DNA of 64,000 bases from VMCP01 sp965655465 (GTDB lineage: Bacteria; Bacteroidota; Bacteroidia; NS11-12g; UBA955): NCBI GenBank assembly GCA_965655465.1, contig CBFHGY010000003.1:12594-76593 (forward strand), read 5' to 3'. A model generated the notes under the pieces. That model did no database searches and was not told where the DNA came from. It saw only the letters and a program-made list of their open reading frames with translations. Position 1 is the stretch's first letter; every line of letters starts with the position of its first letter. Below are positions 26,585 to 34,996 of this stretch, piece by piece. The translations under genes and the position numbers were made by a program.

Positions 26585-27937
26585 TTAGGCAAACGTAAGC
26601 CGGTTGATTTTTTGGTAAAAACGGTACACGCCTAAAATGGATGCCACTAATAAGCCCACCGTAAAGCCAGTCCAAACTCCGTATACCTCTTTGTTCAAAA
26701 CTTCTCCCAGATAATAAGAAAGTGGCATGCTCACAATCCAGTAAGAGAAAACGGAAATCCCGCTTGCCCAAAGCACATCCTTGATGCCCCGGAGTAACGA
26801 CATGGCGGCGGCTTGTATGCCATCACTTACTTGAAATACTGCAGCTAATACAAATAAGGGAAGAATCAGGGGCATCACGGCAGGTTCGACCCCATATAAA
26901 CCTGCAATTTGTCGGTTGAAAATCACAAAAATCAATGCATTAATAAGCTCAAATAGAACCATTAAAATAAAGGTAGCATGTGCCACTTTCCGAATTTTCT
27001 GGGCATTGTGTTCTCCAAATGCATTTCCCACAAGAATACTTCCCGCCATTCCAATTCCACTGGCAACCATATAAGTAACAGAGGCGGCATTTAAGGCTAC
27101 CGCATGCGCTGCTACTTGTACTTCACCATACCAACCCACCATAATTCCCGAAACAGAAAAACAGGCCCATTCCGCAAAGGTTTGCAAGGCAATAGGTATG
27201 CCCATACTCCAAATACTTTTTGTTTCTGCCCATACTTCGCGCCATTTCGGCATGATTTGTGGGACATAGGTTTTCATAAATTGTGAATATCGCACATACC
27301 ATAAAGCCGCCAGCATCATCGCCACTCGGGAAATAAGCGTAGCCCAAGCGGCTCCTTCATAACCCATTGCTGGAACTACCCAAAATCCATAAATAAGGAT
27401 GGCATTCAAAATTACATTCAGTCCCAAGCCCGCTAAGGTCAAAACCATGGAAATCTTCGTATGCCCTAAACCATCCGTAAATTGTCTTGCAGTTAAGAAA
27501 ACCAGCATAGGAAGGACCGAAATATTTACAATATTCAAATACTTTGGAGCGATTTTATTTACCGCCTCGGTTTGCTTCAACCAATCAAAATGTGCAGTTA
27601 AAATTTCTAAAAGTCCAAATTGGAAGGCAAACAATATCAAACTCACCAAGAGACCCGCTCGATATATGAGAAATCCACTATTGGATTTTTTTTCACCCAC
27701 TTTAATACTTACCAGCGTACTCACGGCAAACAGCACCCCAAATGTGAGTCCACTCGTCATAAAAAACAAGCTATTCGCTTGGTTTACACCCGCTAAAGCT
27801 TCTTTTCCCAAACGGCCAACCATTATCGTATCAGCAACACCCATCAACACCAATCCCAATTGACCTAGAATGATTGGATACGACAATTGAAAGATGTCTT
27901 TAACAAATACCCGATATTGACTCCACAAGGCGCGCAT
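26585..27937 (-). CDS. MATE-family efflux transporter
   Basis: About 450 residues with twelve hydrophobic helices in two homologous halves. The first helix QLSYPIILGQLGLVLMGVAD and MVGRLGKEALAGV are typical of the MATE N-lobe. These inner-membrane proteins export drugs or metabolites using a Na+ or H+ gradient. I place the start at ATG 27937 (MRALWSQYR). An upstream TTG at 27949 lies inside the -7 box at 27947-27954, so it cannot be the start of that transcript. Substrate unknown. Divergent from the RluA-family gene. Confidence 0.92.
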   Translation of the reverse strand: MRALWSQYRVFVKDIFQLSYPIILGQLGLVLMGVADTIMVGRLGKEALAGVNQANSLFFMTSGLTFGVLFAVSTLVSIKVGEKKSNSGFLIYRAGLLVSLILFAFQFGLLEILTAHFDWLKQTEAVNKIAPKYLNIVNISVLPMLVFLTARQFTDGLGHTKISMVLTLAGLGLNVILNAILIYGFWVVPAMGYEGAAWATLISRVAMMLAALWYVRYSQFMKTYVPQIMPKWREVWAETKSIWSMGIPIALQTFAEWACFSVSGIMVGWYGEVQVAAHAVALNAASVTYMVASGIGMAGSILVGNAFGEHNAQKIRKVAHATFILMVLFELINALIFVIFNRQIAGLYGVEPAVMPLILPLFVLAAVFQVSDGIQAAAMSLLRGIKDVLWASGISVFSYWIVSMPLSYYLGEVLNKEVYGVWTGFTVGLLVASILGVYRFYQKINRLTFA

Positions 27938-27946
27938 ATAAAAGCG

Positions 27947-27954
27947 CAAAAATA
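27947..27954 (-). promoter_or_regulatory. -7 box TATTTTTG, 9 nt before ATG 27937
   Basis: Minus-strand TAnnTTTG match. It sets the MATE start at 27937 and predicts a very short or absent leader. Confidence 0.5.
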
Positions 27955-28009
27955 CGATAAGATGCGGCGCTTCCTAATTAAATTAGCCAAGTTCCATAAG
28001 AAAAGCCCG

Positions 28010-28017
28010 TACCTTTG
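28010..28017 (+). promoter_or_regulatory. -7 box TACCTTTG, 5 nt before ATG 28023
   Basis: TAnnTTTG match just in front of the pseudouridine synthase gene, predicting a leaderless mRNA. Confidence 0.5.
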
Positions 28018-28022
28018 TATTT

Positions 28023-28730
28023 ATGTTCGACGTACTTTGGGAAGATAATCATTTATTGTTCGCAAACAAACCTGCCGGAGTTCCTGCTCAAGGGGATTCA
28101 ACCGGCGATGTGCATTTCTTGGAAATGGCTGAAGAATACATTCGCGTAAAATACAAAAAACCCGGAGCGGCTTACGTTGGGTTGGTGCATCGTATAGACC
28201 GCCCCGTTAGCGGAGTAGTTTTATTTGCAAAAACTTCTAAGGCCTTAACTCGCTTGAACGATATTTTTCGCGAAAAACAGAACATTAAAATATACCATGC
28301 ATTAACATCAAAGCCGTTAACGGAAGAATCAGGTACTTTAGAACATTATTTGATTAAAGATTCAGAAACCCATCGCGCGCACGCTTACAACCAACCTCGC
28401 GGTGCTGCCAAAAACTCCATTTTGCATTATAAATTACTTAGCAGTTTGGCAGGCAGATATTTATATGAAATCCGTTTAGAAACGGGTCGTTTCCATCAAA
28501 TTCGCGTTCAACTCTCTAAAATGGGATGTCCGATTATTGGTGATTTAAAATACGGCGCTAAAAACAATCTCCCCGACCGTTCAATCGCCCTGCATGCGCG
28601 CACTTTAATAACGCCACACGTAGTTCGAGATTTGCCTTCTGTAACGGTTCATGCACCTTATCCTAAAAAACAATGGTGGGGATTGTTTAAAGAAGATCTA
28701 ATGAAAAAGGGTCCCAAAAAACCTCGTTAA
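28023..28730 (+). CDS. RluA-family RNA pseudouridine synthase
   Basis: 235 residues, catalytic domain only, without an S4 RNA-binding domain. The signature HRIDRPVSG (residues 57-64) contains catalytic Asp59; RFHQIRVQLSKMGCPIIGD is the second conserved block. It isomerises uridine to pseudouridine in rRNA or tRNA; the target site is unknown. The 3' end overlaps the opposite-strand alkyltransferase-like gene by 44 nt. Confidence 0.92.
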   Translation: MFDVLWEDNHLLFANKPAGVPAQGDSTGDVHFLEMAEEYIRVKYKKPGAAYVGLVHRIDRPVSGVVLFAKTSKALTRLNDIFREKQNIKIYHALTSKPLTEESGTLEHYLIKDSETHRAHAYNQPRGAAKNSILHYKLLSSLAGRYLYEIRLETGRFHQIRVQLSKMGCPIIGDLKYGAKNNLPDRSIALHARTLITPHVVRDLPSVTVHAPYPKKQWWGLFKEDLMKKGPKKPR

Positions 28731-29022
28731 AATCTTTCACTTTGTCGTTTTCGACGCGGATTCCTTCGGATTCTAACAAATGTTGCATGCGCTCGGGATC
28801 TGAGAAATGGGCTTTACCCGTTAGGAGACCTATTCTATTTACGACCCGATGTGCAGGCACCTCAGGGATTACGGAATGGCTTAAATTCATGGCCCAGCCT
28901 ACCAACCGAGAACTTCTTTTTGCACCTAAATAAGACGCGATGGCACCATACGTGGTAACCCGTCCATAGGGTACTAAGCGCACTACATCGAAAACTCGAT
29001 CATAAAAAGATATTTTTTCCAT
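28687..29022 (-). CDS. Alkyltransferase-like (ATL) protein, MGMT family
   Basis: 111 residues matching the DNA-binding C-terminal domain of O6-methylguanine-DNA methyltransferase (FDVVRLVPYGRVTTYGAIA, RLVGWAMN). The catalytic Cys of PCHRV is replaced: the motif here is PAHRV, with Ala57. ATL proteins bind alkylated guanine without repairing it and recruit nucleotide excision repair. The YGRVTTYGAIA Tyr/Arg pair for flipping bases is kept. The 3' end overlaps the convergent pseudouridine synthase gene by 44 nt. CAATTTCG lies upstream, similar to the variant -7 box seen at 21236 and 53703. Confidence 0.9.
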   Translation of the reverse strand: MEKISFYDRVFDVVRLVPYGRVTTYGAIASYLGAKRSSRLVGWAMNLSHSVIPEVPAHRVVNRIGLLTGKAHFSDPERMQHLLESEGIRVENDKVKDFNEVFWDPFSLDLL

Positions 29023-29089
29023 GGTAGTAAACGAAATTGGACCGAAATTTGTCTAACTTTCAAGCAAAACTACATTATTCTCAATAAAA

Positions 29090-30748
29090 ATGAAGAAATT
29101 CGGTTTAATACTCAGTACCCTCGCATTTCTAACTTCGGGATATGCCCAAAAAGCAAAAACAATTCCTCTCGGAGTAACCGTTTCCGCAGAAACCCAGCCA
29201 ACTACAGTGGATGCTAACCAAGGACTAGCTTCTGATTTAAATCCCACATCGTATAAAAATCCAAGGATCATTCCATACAAAACCCCTCATACCTATAATA
29301 AGGTTGCTAATGTGGGGAATTTCCCTCGGATAAAAGACAAAAAACCATGGGATGGTCGAATGGATGGAGAGTACCATATTCGTTTCAAAATAAAAGGCCT
29401 CAAGCCCGGAGAAACGGTATTCTTAGCAGATCACCATATCGGAGGGAAATATTTACGCGATACTGCCGTGGTAGATAAAAAGGGGGTTGCCGAATTCGAA
29501 GGCAATAAACTCTTGCAACGCGGTATGTATTTGTTTGTATTGCCCGAAAAAGCAGACTTCTTTGAGTTTTTAATTGACGACGATCAAGATTTTACCATAA
29601 AAACCGACACCTCATTTTATAAGCATGATTACTACGCAAATATGACGGTTGAAGGGTCGGATGAAAATTCATGGTTTGTTACGTATCAAAACCAAAAAAC
29701 AAACATCATTGAGCGCATCCTAGAAATAGATGCCCAACTCAAAATCGACAGTTCCGATGCGAATTTAGCTATTTGGACCCCTCGTCGGAATGCCTTGTTA
29801 GAAGAAAAAATGAACGCAGATAGTTTATTCGTGGCGCAACATCCTGAATCCATGCTTTCTCGTTTCCTTTTGGCGTTAATGCCCGTAGAAGTACCCGAAG
29901 CACCGGTTGACGAAAACGGCATTGTAGATTCTGCTTGGAGATATCGTTATTTTAAAAACCATTATTGGGAAAACGTAGATTTTAACGAAGATGCCTTGGT
30001 TCGCATGCCGGTAAATGTATTGAAGAATAAAATGGATTTTTATTTCGATAACGTTATCATTCCCGATGCCGATTCTTGTATAGAAGCTTGTAATATTATC
30101 TTGAGAGAAGCTAAAAATAGCCTCGAAAATGAAAAATACATCATTTGGTATCTAACCAATCGCTTTGAATCCAGTAAAATCATGGGCTTAGACCGGGTTT
30201 TTGTGCACATGGCCTTATCTCAATATTGCCAAGGTCGTACTTGGTGGGTAGACAGTACTACCACTGCCAAAATGTGCGAAAATGCCTATCGCAGATCGTA
30301 CTCCTTAATTGGAGCTCAAGCCGCAGATTTACAGCTAAAAAATCAAGATTCTGTTTGGATTAACACCAACAGCATAAAGGCTCCTTATACCATTTTAATG
30401 TTCTGGGATCCAACATGTGGCCATTGTAAAGAAATCATGCCGAAAATTGCTAAAATTTATGCCGAAAACAAGCAAAAAGGTTGGAAAGTTATTACGCTTG
30501 CTGCCGGCAATAAAAAGAAGGAATGGTACGAATACCTAGCGGCACACCCTGAAATTTCAGAGTTTACCAATTTAATCCGGGGAGAAGTTTTAGACCAACG
30601 CTATGCCGATGCTTTACAAGCGTATTATGTTATTGCAAGTCCCACAATTTTCCTATTAGACGAAAATAAAAAGATTGTAGCTAATAGAATTGATGCTGAA
30701 AAAATAGTGGAGTTTATCGATCACTTAGAAAGCAAGAAAAAACTTTAA
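29090..30748 (+). CDS. Exported thioredoxin-fold protein (TlpA-like)
   Basis: 552 residues with signal peptide MKKFGLILSTLAFLTSGYAQ. The middle (about residues 95-190) resembles the DUF4369-like beta domain that precedes TlpA domains in Bacteroidota. A long helical part follows. The last ~140 residues are a thioredoxin fold with active site CGHC (Cys443, Cys446) in MFWDPTCGHCKEIMPKI and the cis-Pro in ASPTIFLLDE. Periplasmic disulfide or thiol exchange is likely; the partner is unknown. It ends at a terminator shared with the convergent gene. Confidence 0.85.
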   Translation: MKKFGLILSTLAFLTSGYAQKAKTIPLGVTVSAETQPTTVDANQGLASDLNPTSYKNPRIIPYKTPHTYNKVANVGNFPRIKDKKPWDGRMDGEYHIRFKIKGLKPGETVFLADHHIGGKYLRDTAVVDKKGVAEFEGNKLLQRGMYLFVLPEKADFFEFLIDDDQDFTIKTDTSFYKHDYYANMTVEGSDENSWFVTYQNQKTNIIERILEIDAQLKIDSSDANLAIWTPRRNALLEEKMNADSLFVAQHPESMLSRFLLALMPVEVPEAPVDENGIVDSAWRYRYFKNHYWENVDFNEDALVRMPVNVLKNKMDFYFDNVIIPDADSCIEACNIILREAKNSLENEKYIIWYLTNRFESSKIMGLDRVFVHMALSQYCQGRTWWVDSTTTAKMCENAYRRSYSLIGAQAADLQLKNQDSVWINTNSIKAPYTILMFWDPTCGHCKEIMPKIAKIYAENKQKGWKVITLAAGNKKKEWYEYLAAHPEISEFTNLIRGEVLDQRYADALQAYYVIASPTIFLLDENKKIVANRIDAEKIVEFIDHLESKKKL

Positions 30749-30770
30749 TCCCATCAAGGAAATTCTCCGA

Positions 30771-30806
30771 AACGCGGCATTCTAAAATAGAGTGTCGCGT
30801 TTTTTA
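30771..30806. terminator. Terminator after the TlpA-like gene
   Basis: AACGCGgCATTCTA-aaa-TAGAGTGtCGCGTT hairpin (13-bp stem with one mismatch) followed by TTTTTT. It lies between convergent genes and reaches the stop of the minus-strand gene. Confidence 0.8.
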
Positions 30807-31412
30807 TGGATGGTGTTCTAAATGCAACACTTTTTCAGCCGTTTTGGCTAATTCGTCGGTATAGAAGCACAAGCCAAAGGTGTAATACGATGCAGAGAAG
30901 TAGGTATTGGGGGTTAAGGAAAAACGCGCACCCACTCCGGCAGAAAGTCCAAAATAACGCCAAACCCGATAACTCGCACTTACCCCTGTTTCTAAGGGAA
31001 GTATCATCAGATCCCGATATTCATACGTACCATCCGCTTGTTTGAACGTAAGTGTTGCCGTGCCTACACCCAATTGCACCGTTTGTGTTAAAAACCATCT
31101 GTAATTTTTAAACCAGCGGTACTCTCCAATTCCACTGAGGTAAAAATATTCATACATATTATCGGTTTCATCTTGAAAAAAAGTGGAATACAAACCTATA
31201 TATGCCGCTGTTTTATGATAATCTGCCCCAACTCGAAGTCCGAAAATATCTATAGGCTTGCCTTTGAGATACGAACGTCGATTGTCTAAACCGCCGGTAA
31301 GCGTAGGCTTGTTTAAAAAACTCCGTTTAATGGAATCTAATGGGGCCCATTGTTGTGATTTCAGCACATGCGCACTAAAAAAGAGGGCTGTAGAAACCAA
31401 CAAATGCTTCAT
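30804..31412 (-). CDS. Predicted exported/outer-membrane protein
   Basis: 202 residues with signal peptide MKHLLVSTALFFSAHVLKSQ. Strand-like segments such as YLSGIGEYRWFKNYRWFLTQ and GVSASYRVWRYFGLSAGVGARFS (read as strands) suggest an outer-membrane barrel. No known family recognised. Divergent from the gene at 31468, with facing -7 boxes in the 55-nt spacer. Confidence 0.65.
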   Translation of the reverse strand: MKHLLVSTALFFSAHVLKSQQWAPLDSIKRSFLNKPTLTGGLDNRRSYLKGKPIDIFGLRVGADYHKTAAYIGLYSTFFQDETDNMYEYFYLSGIGEYRWFKNYRWFLTQTVQLGVGTATLTFKQADGTYEYRDLMILPLETGVSASYRVWRYFGLSAGVGARFSLTPNTYFSASYYTFGLCFYTDELAKTAEKVLHLEHHP

Positions 31413-31419
31413 TCAAAGA

Positions 31420-31427
31420 CAAAGTTA
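31420..31427 (-). promoter_or_regulatory. -7 box TAACTTTG, 7 nt before ATG 31412
   Basis: Minus-strand TAnnTTTG match with almost no leader before the ATG. It faces the plus-strand box at 31445-31452. Confidence 0.5.
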
Positions 31428-31444
31428 GTTTAAAATACAAACAC

Positions 31445-31452
31445 TACCTTTG
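31445..31452 (+). promoter_or_regulatory. -7 box TACCTTTG, 15 nt before ATG 31468
   Basis: TAnnTTTG match on the plus strand, part of a compact divergent promoter pair. Confidence 0.5.
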
Positions 31453-31467
31453 TAGTAATTTCAAGTT

Positions 31468-32313
31468 ATGAAGCAAAATCCTTTTGTCCTTTGCCTGGTG
31501 CTCTTCACATTTGCCATTTCGAGCGTTGGCAACGTATATGCTCAAATTCGCAGAAAGCCCATAACTCCGGATTTAAATCCACAAACTACTCCTGCTTTAA
31601 GTGCTCCAAGCAACAATACAAACTTGAACAATAACGCGCCCGTATCGATACCCCCAATCATCATTAAACAAGAAAACGAATCGAAAGATATCGTTATTCG
31701 CAAGCCTGAAAAAGGAAGCATTACTGCTGAAGGATTGATGCAAATTAGCTTTGGAGAAGCTCCCATCATGATTAAATTTCCGGAAATAAAAGGGCGCTAC
31801 TTTGCAACCAATAAACTTGCTTACAGAGGAACATTGGGCTTTACCCTTAATTCTCAAACTTTAGAATTTGTAGATAATAAACAAACCGCATCGTATGTAA
31901 TCTCAAACCAGGTAATAACCGCTGGCGGGGGCGTAGAAATGCATGTGAAATCTAGCAAACGAATATCGCCCTATTACGGCGCGGAAGGTTTGATTTTACT
32001 AAATTCCCAAAAAATTTCAGGAACTAATACCGACGATATTAAAACGTACAATTTGGGCGCGGGTTATCAACGCGATTCAACCTATACTGGAATTTATATG
32101 GGTGCCTTAGCTGGACTTGATTATTATCTTAGTTCGGATATATTTATAGGCTTTGAATTGGGTATGGGTCTGAGTTCCTACTCTACCACGCTGGTAGGTG
32201 AAAGAAAAACAATGCGCGGCGTTCTCGTAAGTGAATCTAACGTAGTAACTGGCAGAGGAACGGGAATTGGACTTCGTTATTCCCAAGGAATTCGAATTGG
32301 CCTCAAGTTTTAA
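31468..32313 (+). CDS. Predicted outer-membrane beta-barrel protein
   Basis: 281 residues with signal peptide MKQNPFVLCLVLFTFAISSVGNVYAQ, a Pro/Asn-rich linker (about residues 30-70), and a barrel-like region with strands KLAYRGTLGFTLNSQ, GAEGLILLNSQ and FIGFELGMGLSSYS, ending GIRIGLKF. The pattern is that of small Bacteroidota surface barrels. Function unknown. Its stop abuts the end of the convergent acyloxyacyl hydrolase gene with no spacer. Confidence 0.72.
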   Translation: MKQNPFVLCLVLFTFAISSVGNVYAQIRRKPITPDLNPQTTPALSAPSNNTNLNNNAPVSIPPIIIKQENESKDIVIRKPEKGSITAEGLMQISFGEAPIMIKFPEIKGRYFATNKLAYRGTLGFTLNSQTLEFVDNKQTASYVISNQVITAGGGVEMHVKSSKRISPYYGAEGLILLNSQKISGTNTDDIKTYNLGAGYQRDSTYTGIYMGALAGLDYYLSSDIFIGFELGMGLSSYSTTLVGERKTMRGVLVSESNVVTGRGTGIGLRYSQGIRIGLKF

Positions 32314-33396
32314 TCAATTCCATAAATAGCTCAACCCGAATTCCATGTAATCGGCTTTATTGAGATGGGCTTTTAAACGGCTGCGCGCCACCCAATGGTG
32401 ACCGAGCCGGTAATCGAGTCCAAAGGCATTATAAAACCACGGTTTTTCACTATGAAAAGGCTTGACTATATACATTCCAAGGTCTAAACGCAAACCCAAA
32501 CGACCGTACAAGAATACTTTTCCTCCTCGAACTGCCAACTCATAATTCTCAGACTCTCCTGCTCGGGTAAGACTTCCATCGTCGTTCCATTGGTAATTGG
32601 GATCCAAAAAGCCATCCAAGCCCACATCTACATACGAGAACTTACTTTTCTGATAACGGTAACTCAGATCCGCAATCCATACATAGGTTCTTCGAGGATA
32701 TTCCAAGCTCTTTTGTCGTGTACCCATTTTAAGTCCAGCCGCAAACGGGAAGGCAAAATACTTATGTTTGGCTTCGTAGTATTGATTTCTTTTATTATGT
32801 TTATTTAAAAGATAACTTACACCTACATTTAAATTTAATGCATTCAAGCCCACATTAGGTTTACTGTAATTACCATTAGAACAATGGGTTAAATTTGCAC
32901 TCGTAAAAATGCCAAAACGTTGTACATTGAACCTCGCATTGGCCGATATCACCGCCAAATAATTCCAATGAGAACCGATAGCATAATTTATTGGAATTTG
33001 TGTGGTATCGTATATTCGGGTTAAATATGAAAGTCCATGAGATATGCGCCAGCCCAGAGCCAAATGTTTACCTAATGGTTTCGCTGCACCAAAAGTAACC
33101 CCCGCTCCAATTTGTGTACCCGTTTGCGGCAATCCCATATCCATAATGAGAAACGTAGCACCTAAGTACCTGGTGGCATGTTTGCGTTCTGCTAATATAT
33201 TCGGTACCCGGGGTTCATGTGGAACTTCCCAATCCGCATCTATCTGAAGTCCATAAACGGGAGCCTTCAGGTCTTGTGTATACGAACTATGGGGTTGCAT
33301 CGTACCAAACAAAAGTGAAGCATCGGCTCTATATTGTGCAAGGGCCGATTGCACACATAAAAGCCATAAGGAAAGCAGTTTAAATTTGCTTTTCAT
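32314..33396 (-). CDS. Acyloxyacyl hydrolase / PagL-like lipid A deacylase
   Basis: 360 residues with signal peptide MKSKFKLLSLWLLCVQSALAQ and a barrel-like remainder. LTHCSNGNYSKPNVGLN matches the HxSN...PN.G motif of PagL-type outer-membrane 3-O-deacylases, which trim lipid A acyl chains. The catalytic His and Ser positions are kept. Counting from PagL, the catalytic Glu position carries Asn here; I recall Asn as common in Bacteroidota homologs, so activity is not excluded. The gene start overlaps the end of the XrtF-associated gene by 17 nt, so it likely belongs to the exosortase operon. Confidence 0.78.
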   Translation of the reverse strand: MKSKFKLLSLWLLCVQSALAQYRADASLLFGTMQPHSSYTQDLKAPVYGLQIDADWEVPHEPRVPNILAERKHATRYLGATFLIMDMGLPQTGTQIGAGVTFGAAKPLGKHLALGWRISHGLSYLTRIYDTTQIPINYAIGSHWNYLAVISANARFNVQRFGIFTSANLTHCSNGNYSKPNVGLNALNLNVGVSYLLNKHNKRNQYYEAKHKYFAFPFAAGLKMGTRQKSLEYPRRTYVWIADLSYRYQKSKFSYVDVGLDGFLDPNYQWNDDGSLTRAGESENYELAVRGGKVFLYGRLGLRLDLGMYIVKPFHSEKPWFYNAFGLDYRLGHHWVARSRLKAHLNKADYMEFGLSYLWN

Positions 33397-33832
33397 GATT
33401 TGTTTTTACACTAAAGTAAAGGGCATAGGCCACGAAAACAATCACATACACTGGAGAAGCAATAATTTCAATAATCCGGTTATACATATCATGCAGTACG
33501 GTGTGCTCTCCTACAAACTGCCTATATAAACCGATTGACAGACAAATGAGGTCAAAAAAAGCTAAGAGCAGCCAGAATTGCAGCCTAAAATTAGGATGTA
33601 ATGTTTCCCTTTTGAGAAAAAAATACCCCATAAATCCGAAGGTATATACCACGATTTCTCTGAGTGCAAATCGCACTGCATTGGTATTCCAAAAATCAGA
33701 TTCTTCCTTTTGTTCGCGCACATATTCGCTGAAGAAATGATACATGACGTATAGGATCCACATGATTAGGACCCATAATCCGAAACGGATTACTTTTCTG
33801 CGGATTTGTTCCCCCGTAAATAAATAATCCAT
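33380..33832 (-). CDS. Exosortase F system-associated membrane protein
   Basis: 150 residues with four hydrophobic helices (IRFGLWVLIMWILYVMY, IVVYTFGFMGYFF, FWLLLAFFDLICLSIGLY, YVIVFVAYALYF). Small four-helix proteins like this are regularly encoded right after xrtF in Flavobacteria, and the call rests on that order and topology. It overlaps xrtF by 43 nt and the deacylase gene by 17 nt, so all three are translationally linked. Its biochemical role is unknown. Confidence 0.8.
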   Translation of the reverse strand: MDYLFTGEQIRRKVIRFGLWVLIMWILYVMYHFFSEYVREQKEESDFWNTNAVRFALREIVVYTFGFMGYFFLKRETLHPNFRLQFWLLLAFFDLICLSIGLYRQFVGEHTVLHDMYNRIIEIIASPVYVIVFVAYALYFSVKTNHEKQI

Positions 33833-34347
33833 ATAGCAAACATGATTACGTAAACGATAAATTGAAAAATAGTTTTATGAAATATTTGAAACCAATCGGG
33901 ATGATTTTTCGCCAGAAAAAACAACGCAACAATGCGCAAGATATTGGTTATATATAAGAAGACAACCCCCCCAATAGTAAACCAGGCCTTGCGTTTCCAA
34001 TTTATTCCTGGGAATATCAAAATAAATGCAGCGCACAAATAATACAATTCCCAACCGTCGCAAGCAGAACCTATTAAAATACGCCCTCGCACATCTGCAA
34101 CGTTCCAGATGCAGTACCCTGTAATATTTTCGGTTGAACTGAAGGTGGTAGGCTCCGTACCGGTAATCCAAGAAATAAGGATAGCCGAATTTTCAGCTAA
34201 ACTGCGAACCAAAACATTGTGAATAAGATCGATATCCGCAACGGGAAACCAGAGAAGAAATGCAATTACCCCGTTTCTCAAAAACGCCATTTGGGTAGGC
34301 GTAAATTGTGAAAAGAGGGAATTGATTTTGAAAATTTTCTTGATCAT
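33790..34347 (-). CDS. xrtF: Exosortase family protein XrtF
   Basis: 185-residue polytopic membrane protein. The exosortase/archaeosortase catalytic residues are present: Cys96 in GSACDGWELYY, Arg138 in TNILRIV, and His157 in QIFHKTI. Exosortases cleave C-terminal sorting signals made of a short motif, a transmembrane helix and a basic tail. XrtF is the small form found in Flavobacteria, whose substrates were, to my knowledge, poorly defined. A leaderless-type -7 box precedes the ATG. A candidate substrate is encoded at 48363-48542. Confidence 0.9.
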   Translation of the reverse strand: MIKKIFKINSLFSQFTPTQMAFLRNGVIAFLLWFPVADIDLIHNVLVRSLAENSAILISWITGTEPTTFSSTENITGYCIWNVADVRGRILIGSACDGWELYYLCAAFILIFPGINWKRKAWFTIGGVVFLYITNILRIVALFFLAKNHPDWFQIFHKTIFQFIVYVIMFAIWIIYLRGNKSAEK

Positions 34348-34353
34348 GCCCTA

Positions 34354-34361
34354 CAAAGATA
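34354..34361 (-). promoter_or_regulatory. -7 box TATCTTTG, 6 nt before ATG of xrtF
   Basis: Minus-strand TAnnTTTG match, predicting a leaderless mRNA for the xrtF operon. Confidence 0.5.
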
Positions 34362-34381
34362 GGCAAAGAAAACGAGGGGAA

Positions 34382-34843
34382 TTAGCGGGGCATTTCACCA
34401 AAAAGCGCAATCAATTTTTCGAAGCGATAATCGAAAATACCTTTAACTTTTGCATCTACAAAAAGCGCGCCTGCAATGGAACCTAGAGGACCTTTACCAA
34501 TATCATAGTTGAGGATATCGGTCATTTTTACTCCACCCTCAATGGCTTCAAAATGATGTTCGTGGTGCCAAATATGATAGGGCCCTTTACGTTGTTCATC
34601 TACAAAAAAGGCGTGTTCTTTTATATGGGTAATTTCGGTACACCAGTCGAGTTGAATTCCTAAGAACGGCGAAATCTTGTAGGTAATAAACATGCCTTCA
34701 TACATTTTTTCGGGTATATCCGAAGTGATTTTGAAGGTCATATCTGTCGGGGTGATTTCATTCAAGTTTTTTGGGGAGGAAAAGAAATCCCAAGCTTTTT
34801 CCAAACTGATAGGCAAGGATTGTACAGATACGAGTTTTTTCAC
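34382..34843 (-). CDS. SRPBCC/START-like protein
   Basis: 153 residues beginning at a GTG codon (MKKLVSVQSLPISLEKAWDFFSSPKNL...). The helix WDFFSSPKNLNEITP and the later HHEHHFEAIEGGVKMTDILNYD are typical of the SRPBCC (polyketide cyclase/Bet v 1-like) ligand-binding fold. Such small proteins bind lipids or quinones; the ligand is unknown. Minus strand, 35 nt upstream of the xrtF start but with an intervening xrtF promoter. CACCTTTG upstream is a one-mismatch -7 box. Confidence 0.85.
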   Translation of the reverse strand: MKKLVSVQSLPISLEKAWDFFSSPKNLNEITPTDMTFKITSDIPEKMYEGMFITYKISPFLGIQLDWCTEITHIKEHAFFVDEQRKGPYHIWHHEHHFEAIEGGVKMTDILNYDIGKGPLGSIAGALFVDAKVKGIFDYRFEKLIALFGEMPR

Positions 34844-34996
34844 TAATAACTAACAAAGGTGGTGGGGAAAGGTTTATGAAATATAATTTCAAAAGCTACA
34901 TTTCATTTTCATGAATTATTATAATTCTAGTTAACAAACATGAAAATCACGCGAAGGATTAAGTATAATTTTTTCAACAACTCCTAAAAACTACCC

